Source: Desulfofundulus australicus DSM 11792 (GTDB lineage Bacteria > Bacillota > Desulfotomaculia > Desulfotomaculales > Desulfovirgulaceae). Taken from it: 37,190 nt of DNA. This document shows, piece by piece, positions 32,560-37,190 of this stretch; the first letter of the stretch is position 1; the number at the start of each line of letters is the position of its first letter. The notes beneath the pieces are model-generated. The model did not search any database. It saw only the letters and a program-made list of their open reading frames with translations, and was not told the origin of the DNA. The stretch covers positions 1-37,190 of the forward strand of contig NZ_FQUW01000030.1 of NCBI RefSeq assembly GCF_900129285.1. The letters run 5' to 3'. The position numbers were made by a program, and so were the translations under genes.

Positions 32560-33483
32560 ATGGGGATATATAACGATGTGACGGAATTGATTGGTTCCAC
32601 GCCCCTGGTTCGCCTGGGCCGGGTGGCTTCCGGCCTGCCCGCCGCCGTCCTGGCCAAGCTGGAGTACTTCAATCCCGGCGGCAGCGTTAAAGACCGGATA
32701 GCCTGCAATATGATCCGGGAGGCGGAAGAAAAGGGGCTGATCACCAGGGACACGCTGATCATCGAGCCTACCAGCGGAAATACCGGTATCGGCCTGGCCA
32801 TGGTCTGCGCAGTCCGGGGTTACCGCCTGGTGCTGACCATGCCCGAAACCATGAGCGTGGAGCGTCGCAGGCTCCTGGCTGCCTACGGAGCCGAAGTGGT
32901 TCTCACCCCCGGCAGCGAGGGTATGGCCGGGGCGGTGCGTAAGGCGCAGGAGCTGGCGGCTTCTCACCCCAACGCCTTTATCCCGCAGCAGTTTGCCAAC
33001 CCGGCCAACCCGGCAGCCCACCGGGCCACCACGGCCGAAGAAATCTGGCGGGATACCGGCGGCGAGGTGGATTTCTTTGTGGCCGGCGTTGGCACCGGGG
33101 GTACCATCACCGGGGTGGCCTCCGTTTTGAAGGCCCGCCGTCCCTCCCTGCGGGCGGTGGCGGTGGAACCGGCCGCCTCGCCGGTGCTTTCCGGCGGGGA
33201 ACCCGGGCCCCATAAAATTCAGGGCATTGGTGCGGGTTTTGTGCCGGAAGTGCTCGACCGGTCCCTGCTGGATGAAATCATCCGGGTAACCGATGAAGAT
33301 GCGCTGCACACCGCCCGCCGCCTGGCCCGGGAGGAGGGCCTGCTGGTGGGGATTTCCGCGGGGGCGGCCGCCTGGGCGGCCATCCAGGTGGCCAGCCGGC
33401 CGGAAAACCGGGGTAAAAACGTGGTGGTCCTGCTCCCGGATACGGGAGAACGCTACCTTTCCACCGATTTGTTTGATTATTGA
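32560..33483 (+). CDS. cysK: Cysteine synthase (O-acetylserine sulfhydrylase)
   Basis: The 307-residue PLP enzyme makes cysteine from O-acetylserine and sulfide. The PLP Lys is in NPGGSVKDR, the substrate loop is [11 protein letters not shown] and the phosphate-binding loop is [10 protein letters not shown]. The ATG at 32560 has TGGAGG ten bases before it; TTG 32554 is the alternative. It stands directly after the sulfur-transfer operon but with its own promoter. The length is usual for CysK, and no regulatory C-terminal domain follows. Confidence 0.93.
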   Translation: MGIYNDVTELIGSTPLVRLGRVASGLPAAVLAKLEYFNPGGSVKDRIACNMIREAEEKGLITRDTLIIEPTSGNTGIGLAMVCAVRGYRLVLTMPETMSVERRRLLAAYGAEVVLTPGSEGMAGAVRKAQELAASHPNAFIPQQFANPANPAAHRATTAEEIWRDTGGEVDFFVAGVGTGGTITGVASVLKARRPSLRAVAVEPAASPVLSGGEPGPHKIQGIGAGFVPEVLDRSLLDEIIRVTDEDALHTARRLAREEGLLVGISAGAAAWAAIQVASRPENRGKNVVVLLPDTGERYLSTDLFDY

Positions 33484-33595
33484 AGCGCAGGGCTCCGGCG
33501 CGCAGGCACTGCTGCCGGTTCGCCCCGGGGCCGGTATTTGACGCTTACTAGCAATCCCTGCTTTTAAAAAGTTTTATGGACGGGAGATGTAATCC

Positions 33596-34537
33596 ATGAG
33601 CTCGCCTGCCAGGGCACCGCTTTCACTCCGGCAGAGTATGGAACCGGTAACCGCTCATCTGGAGCGCCCCCTGGTCAACCCTTACCTGGCCATCCTGGTG
33701 GGGGTGATGGGGGCTGCCTTCTCTTCCATTTTTACCAAGCTGGCCGCGGCTCCGCCCATGATTATTGCCTTCTACCGGCTGGGGTTTACCGTGCTCATGA
33801 TTACCCCCGTGGTCCTGACCAGGGAGCGGGAGGAACTGCGCTCCATGGGCCGGCGGGATATCCTTCTGGCCTGCCTTTCCGGCGTTTTGCTGGCGCTGCA
33901 TTTTACTGCCTGGATTGCCTCCCTGGAGTACACTTCCATCGCCAGCTCCACCGTACTGGTGGCCATGCAGCCCCTGTTTACCGTTCTGGGGGGCTACCTG
34001 CTCTACAGGGAAAAAATCGCCCTCCCCGGGCTTGCGGGGGCGGCCCTGGCCCTGCTCGGCAGCGTTGTGGTGGGGGTGGGCGACTTTCAAATCGGGGGGC
34101 GGGCCTTCTGGGGGGACATCCTGGCCTTTGCCGGGGCCATTTTTGTGGCCGGCTACGTTTTAATCGGGCGCGGCCTGCGGCACCGTCTTTCACTGCTCCC
34201 CTACATTTTCGTCGTCTACGGGGCCAGCGCGGTGACCCTGCTGGCGGGCGCCCTGCTGGCCGGGGTGCCCCTGTTTCCGTATCCCCCGGCAACATGGCTG
34301 TGGTTCTTTCTCCTGGCCCTGGTATCCACCATTTTCGGCCACACCATTTTCAACTGGGCCCTGCGTTACGTCAAGGCGGCCGTGGTGTCGGTGAGTCTGC
34401 TGGGCGAACCGGTAGGGGCCACCATTCTGGCTTACTTCATTTTTCATCAAGTACCTTCGTTCCTGCAGCTGGCCGGGGGCCTGGCCATCATTGCGGGGCT
34501 GGCCATTTTTATCCGGGCGGCCGGGAGGCAGGAGTAG
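33596..34537 (+). CDS. EamA/DMT-family transporter, ten membrane helices
   Basis: A 313-residue membrane protein with two EamA repeats. Helices start at about residue 23 and continue to the end; AAFSSIFTKLAAAPPMIIAFYR and SSTVLVAMQPLFTVLGGYLLYREK are typical repeat 1 ends, and LLGEPVGATILAYFIFHQVPS the repeat 2 end. The family exports small metabolites such as amino acids; the substrate is unknown. GGGAGATGTAATCC precedes the ATG. It neighbours cysK, so cysteine or a related metabolite is a guess only. Confidence 0.85.
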   Translation: MSSPARAPLSLRQSMEPVTAHLERPLVNPYLAILVGVMGAAFSSIFTKLAAAPPMIIAFYRLGFTVLMITPVVLTREREELRSMGRRDILLACLSGVLLALHFTAWIASLEYTSIASSTVLVAMQPLFTVLGGYLLYREKIALPGLAGAALALLGSVVVGVGDFQIGGRAFWGDILAFAGAIFVAGYVLIGRGLRHRLSLLPYIFVVYGASAVTLLAGALLAGVPLFPYPPATWLWFFLLALVSTIFGHTIFNWALRYVKAAVVSVSLLGEPVGATILAYFIFHQVPSFLQLAGGLAIIAGLAIFIRAAGRQE

Positions 34538-34540
34538 AGT

Positions 34541-35104
34541 ATGGGCAATATACATTTGCTGCCTACCGTAGCGGGCTGGGTGGGCACTGCCTGGAGTGAG
34601 CGGGGGCTGGTGGCTCTTACCTTTCCCCGGCCCCATCGGGAGGAGGCCCTGGCTGCCCTGCGGGATGAATCGGGGTGCGGCGCAAATTGCCGGGGCGGGC
34701 CGGCGGCGGGAAAGTGGCTCTCCACCCTGAAAGAGCGGCTGAACCGGTATTTCCGGGGGCGGCGGGTTTCCTTTACGGATATCCCCGTGGACCTCTCATT
34801 ATACAGGCCCTTTACAGCGCGGGTGCTGGAAACCGTCCGGCACATAGGTTACGGCCAGTTATGGTCATACCGGCAGGTGGCGGAGGCCGCCGGCTACCCC
34901 CGGGCCGCCCGGGCTGCGGGCGGGGCCGTAAGGGCCAACCGGGTTCCCCTGGTCATACCCTGCCACCGGGTCATCTGCAGTGACGGGTCCCCGGGCGGTT
35001 TCGGGGGCGGCCTGCCGCTGAAACAGTGGCTGCTGGAGCTGGAAGGCGTGCGTCCCGGCCCCGCCGGGCGATACCAATTGACAAACGGCCCGGTTATGCG
35101 GTAA
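34541..35104 (+). CDS. ogt: Methylated-DNA--protein-cysteine methyltransferase
   Basis: The 187-residue protein has the suicide active-site motif IPCHRVI and the helix-turn-helix GQLWSYRQVAEAAGYPRAARAAGGAVRANRVP used for DNA binding and base flipping. It moves alkyl groups from O6-alkylguanine to its Cys. It begins four bases after the transporter stop, so both may share a transcript. The N-terminal region (residues 1-75) is divergent and includes an extra pair of Cys (CGANC). Confidence 0.92.
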   Translation: MGNIHLLPTVAGWVGTAWSERGLVALTFPRPHREEALAALRDESGCGANCRGGPAAGKWLSTLKERLNRYFRGRRVSFTDIPVDLSLYRPFTARVLETVRHIGYGQLWSYRQVAEAAGYPRAARAAGGAVRANRVPLVIPCHRVICSDGSPGGFGGGLPLKQWLLELEGVRPGPAGRYQLTNGPVMR

Positions 35105-35152
35105 TATAAGTAAGGCGCGGCATGTAAGCCGGCCGGTAAGTTAATACTCCGC

Positions 35153-35227
35153 GCTGGTGTAGCTCAGCGGTAGAGCAGCGCACTCGTAATGCGCAGGTCG
35201 TCGGTTCGAATCCGACCACCAGCTCCA
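35153..35227 (+). tRNA. tRNA-Thr (anticodon CGT)
   Basis: Full cloverleaf: acceptor GCTGGTG/CACCAGC, D-arm AGCTCAGCGGTAGAGC, anticodon stem GCGCA/TGCGC with loop CTCGTAA (anticodon CGT, 35185-35187), T-arm with GGTTCGAATCC, discriminator T and an encoded CCA. Confidence 0.97.
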
Positions 35228-35234
35228 GCAAGGC

Positions 35235-35269
35235 AAGGTGCCGCAGGGAATTGCGGCCCTTCGTTTTTT
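35235..35269 (+). terminator. Terminator after tRNA-Thr
   Basis: AAGG(T)GCCGC pairs with GCGGCCCTT with a single bulged T, then CG and TTTTTT. Confidence 0.7.
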
Positions 35270-35375
35270 AGCGAAAAGCGAACCCCCGGTGCCTATGCTT
35301 TTTGGGGGCAGAGGGTTGTATACGCTACCAGGAGCTGCCTGCAAAGGCGGCTTTATATATGAAAGTAAAACGAAT

Positions 35376-35403
35376 GCAGCCAGCTATGGCTGCTTTTCGT
35401 TTA
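35376..35403. terminator. Possible bidirectional terminator at the hicB 3' end
   Basis: GCAGCC-AGCTAT-GGCTGC followed on the plus strand by TTTTCGTTT; on the minus strand it is followed by ATTCGTTTTAC. The hicB stop codon lies in the loop. Confidence 0.5.
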
Positions 35404-35797
35404 TGCCCAAATACTCTTTCAGGGCATTTTGCAGTAAGTGAGAGAAGTTGACATTGTGTTCCCGGGCTAAATCATCAAGCCATTTGGGTATGGTCAGCGT
35501 TTTTTTGACAGCCCGGTGCTTCATCTCGTCGCGGAAGGGTGGCATCCAGGCTTCGACGAGGACGACAACCTGATTTGGTTCCACTTTTAATTTGTTTACA
35601 GGGCTGGGTTCGGGAATGGGATAGTTTTCCTCCTCCAGCCCGTATAAGTGAAGGGCTAATGCTTCTTTAGCCATGCGAAGCGCTTCCTCATCGTTGTCGC
35701 CGCAGGTGTAGCATCCGGGTAAGTCGGGGAATTCTACCGAGATGCCATCGTCAGCGTAATTAAAGATGGCAGGATAGATATATCTGTCCTTGGGCAT
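35384..35797 (-). CDS. hicB: HicB-family antitoxin
   Basis: A 137-residue protein: the N-terminal partial RNase-H-like HicB fold (YPAIFNYADDGISVEFPDLPGCYTCGDNDEEAL) and a C-terminal ribbon-helix-helix or Arc-like segment (KKTLTIPKWLDDLAREHNVNFSHLLQNALKEYL) for DNA binding. AAAGGAGGT is close to the ATG. It follows hicA on the same strand and should neutralise the toxin and repress the operon. Confidence 0.93.
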   Translation of the reverse strand: MPKDRYIYPAIFNYADDGISVEFPDLPGCYTCGDNDEEALRMAKEALALHLYGLEEENYPIPEPSPVNKLKVEPNQVVVLVEAWMPPFRDEMKHRAVKKTLTIPKWLDDLAREHNVNFSHLLQNALKEYLGINEKQP

Positions 35798-35828
35798 AAC
35801 CGGGACCTCCTTTCAGGATATTAGGCCA

Positions 35829-36023
35829 TTATTTATCTAAACCTGCTTGCTTAAGGATACTCTTGACTGTTTTAGTTGGGAGGCTTTTTCTCGGGTGAGG
35901 GATAGTGACTAATCCTGGCCTTGTTGGGTGTTTGAATTGGTGGTGACTACCGCTGACCCTAACAAGCATCCAGCCTGCTTCCTGCACCATGCGGATTAGT
36001 TCCTTGGATGAATATGTTTTCAC
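35829..36023 (-). CDS. hicA: HicA-family mRNA interferase toxin
   Basis: The 64-residue toxin has a dsRBD-like fold with the catalytic His in RVSGSHHQFKHP and the lysine-rich TIPHPRKSLPTKTVKSILKQAGL end. The start is GTG, with GAGGTGAGGGTGA upstream. Toxin-first order is usual for hicAB. TA pairs of this kind travel on accessory segments, which fits the decayed genes beside it. Confidence 0.93.
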   Translation of the reverse strand: MKTYSSKELIRMVQEAGWMLVRVSGSHHQFKHPTRPGLVTIPHPRKSLPTKTVKSILKQAGLDK

Positions 36024-36042
36024 TCACCCTCACCTCACGAGT

Positions 36043-36071
36043 ATTATAACACGTATAAAAACACGTGTCAA
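36043..36071 (-). promoter_or_regulatory. Consensus promoter and operator of hicAB
   Basis: Read on the minus strand: perfect TTGACA, 17-bp spacer, perfect TATAAT. A 6-bp inverted repeat, ACACGT-N8-ACGTGT (36049-36068), fills the spacer and is a plausible HicB operator. Confidence 0.8.
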
Positions 36072-36101
36072 CAAATAAAGTAAAAACTGAATGAACCTCA
36101 G

Positions 36102-36406
36102 GTGGCCTGCATAAACCGGGAGATTATGGAGCTCCTGCCCTGTGCCTGCGCCTACACGGGGTAATTTACGATGATAGGGGCTCCCCCGAGGACTACATTT
36201 TCCTTGATGTTAACTCTGCCTTTGAAGAAATGACCGGGCTCAAGAAAGAAGATATCCTGGGGAAAAGGGCAACGGAAGTCCTGCCCGGGCTGAGGGAAGG
36301 CAATTTCGACCGGGTGGGTTTTTACGGCCGTTTGACCCGCAGCGGCAGGGAAGAGGAATTCGTGCAGTATGCTGATGCGGACCGGAAAGAGGACCGGGCG
36401 CCATAA
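36102..36406 (+). pseudogene. Decayed PAS-domain protein fragment
   Basis: Two frames join into one PAS-like sequence: REIMELLPCACAY in one frame, then HGVIYDDRGSPEDYIFLDVNSAFEE and KEDILGKRATEVLPGLREGNFDRVGFYG in another, with the shift near 36150-36157 (one base apparently lost). The start is missing and the frame ends after EEFVQYAD, before the end of a PAS domain. It looks like the relic of a sensor kinase or diguanylate-cyclase-type protein. Confidence 0.6.
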
Positions 36407-36422
36407 GGCGCCCGGCCGGGGT

Positions 36423-36530
36423 TTATTGGGCCTGATAGGGGAAGAAGCCCCTGCCGAAGAACAGCAGAATCAGGATCAGGAAGAGAATAAAGGAGAACTG
36501 GCCATAGTAGTAGCCGGGATCGGGAGCCAT
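36423..36530 (-). CDS. 35-residue YjcZ-like small sporulation protein
   Basis: A minus-strand frame with ATG seven bases from AAAGGAGG. The peptide starts MAPDPGYYYGQFSF and has a single hydrophobic stretch (ILFLILILLFFG) followed by RGFFPYQAQ. Short proteins with a Gly/Tyr-rich start and one membrane helix are known as the YjcZ family of Bacillus and relatives, which includes sporulation-associated members. The match is by form and length. Confidence 0.65.
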   Translation of the reverse strand: MAPDPGYYYGQFSFILFLILILLFFGRGFFPYQAQ

Positions 36531-36689
36531 ACGGTTGCCTCCTTTCTATATTTTGGTATAGCTGGTTTTCAATAATAAGGTATGAAAAAATCCGGTAAAA
36601 GGTGAGGGGATAATAAAAGGAAAAGGGGATCCTGATAGACCCTGATCATGATATAATATAGTAGGGTTACTTATAGAAAAGATAAGCTC

Positions 36690-36770
36690 CGGAGAACCCG
36701 GGGGTCGGGCTGCCCCTGCGGAGCGAGGATGAGGTGGTGGGGGTCCTTGAATTCTCTGGAGGAGTTTCAC
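36690..36770 (+). pseudogene. GAF-domain fragment
   Basis: The frame reads APENPGVGLPLRSEDEVVGVLEFSGG, which is the last strand pair of a GAF domain (PLRS-x-D-EVVGVLEF), with a stop just upstream and no coherent continuation. A nearby frame (36729-36887, 52 codons, MRWWGSLNSLEEF start) is open but unlike any family I know. Together with the PAS fragment it may be a remnant of one sensor protein. Confidence 0.4.
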
Positions 36771-36887
36771 TTTTACCTTTACGTTCCGGAAGGCGCAGGG
36801 GAGATGGGTTCTTATTTTGCCAGCCGTTTACCGGGGGTGGGAAAGGTACCGTGGTTTATTTGTGTGTCAATTCTCACTTTGATTTAG

Positions 36888-37083
36888 CCCAACCCCTGCC
36901 CATTTTCGCAGATTGAACAATCTGCAACTATTTCCGATACCAGAATAATCTGCAACTGCTTCGCAAATTGTGCTGGTATTTCAGGTCAGTCAGTCCGTCT
37001 ATTCACCAGAATATGACAACCAGTGACTGACCCCTTTTCTTCCGGCTGTGGAACAGGTAGAATATTTGCTGGAAGTGACCGCC
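36888..37083. repeat. Short repeats at the right edge
   Basis: AATCTGCAACT occurs twice (36919-36929 and 36947-36957, 28 bp apart). GGTCAGTCA (36984-36992) is inverted at 37024-37032, and ATACCAG is inverted as CTGGTAT around the second copy. Such sets are seen near mobile-element ends, but no terminal repeat of a known element could be confirmed. Confidence 0.45.
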
Positions 37084-37190
37084 ATGCAGCAGATATTTTA
37101 CACGCCTGTACCGCCGGAAGAATACGCCCGCCTGGGCAAAGATTTTCCCTTTCCCCAACCACTCTCATGCCCCAACCCCGGTTGTCTGGT
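37084..37190 (+). CDS. Partial gene cut by window edge, possibly transposase
   Basis: An ATG after GGAAGTGACC opens a frame of 35 complete codons that runs off the window: MQQIFYTPVPPEEYARLG, then PLSCPNPGC. The CPNPGC could be the first half of a zinc ribbon, as found at the start of some transposases. With the repeats upstream an insertion-sequence gene is possible. The identification is weak. Confidence 0.4.
   Translation, partial: MQQIFYTPVPPEEYARLGKDFPFPQPLSCPNPGCL

Noticed and set aside
36729-36887. 52-codon open frame in the right accessory region
   Set aside because: Weak ribosome site and no recognisable family; it overlaps the GAF remnant in another frame.
1-37190. CRISPR array or rRNA operon
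   Set aside because: No regular repeat-spacer pattern and no rRNA-like sequence was seen anywhere; the only direct repeats are the two 11-bp copies near 36920.

Overview
The window looks like a chromosomal segment of a GC-rich, anaerobic, spore-forming Firmicute of the Peptococcaceae/Desulfotomaculum type. This is inferred from the Firmicute-type 443-residue glutamine synthetases, ANTAR regulators, a Spo0F-like regulator behind a sigma-H-like promoter, a MazEF pair, many HdrA/HdrB/HdrC-like proteins, strong Shine-Dalgarno sites and frequent GTG/TTG starts. No species call is made.

Region 1 (about 300-1500): a minus-strand two-P-loop ATPase. Region 2 (1600-15200) is a nitrogen-assimilation island: two REC-ANTAR antiterminator proteins, one degenerate and two apparently intact glutamine synthetases, a stand-alone FMN glutamate-synthase-like protein, and a split glutamate synthase operon (ferredoxin-like subunit, FAD/NAD(P) oxidoreductase, glutaminase domain, FMN domain, GXGXG domain). 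Five intergenic leaders each hold a terminator that overlaps a short hairpin with the A1/G4 hexaloop typical of ANTAR RNA targets. The island thus appears to be run by antitermination: the ANTAR proteins would hold the leader hairpins, block the terminators and let glutamine synthetase and glutamate synthase be made.

Region 3 (15400-19250): orphan ilvN, a MazEF toxin-antitoxin pair, a C26 peptidase, an amidohydrolase and a Spo0F-like regulator. Region 4 (19350-23030): a TPP riboswitch with its terminator, then thiD2-thiE fusion, thiC and thiL. Region 5 (23130-24940): tsaE, tsaB, rimI and a tiny membrane protein.

Region 6 (25000-32350) is a sulfur/electron-transfer operon: TusA, a degenerate MvhD-like protein, an HdrA with a GltD-like NAD(P)H module inserted into it, a second HdrA, a small winged-helix-like protein, HdrC, HdrB and DsrE. 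Two operator-like sites resembling CsoR/CstR boxes lie in its leader. The set suggests a persulfide-handling complex that couples NAD(P)H to thiol/disulfide chemistry. Region 7 (32500-35270): cysK, an EamA transporter, an O6-alkylguanine-DNA alkyltransferase and tRNA-Thr(CGT). Region 8 (35370-37190) is accessory: hicAB on the minus strand, a 35-residue YjcZ-like protein, decayed PAS and GAF fragments, short repeats and the start of an unidentified gene cut by the window edge.
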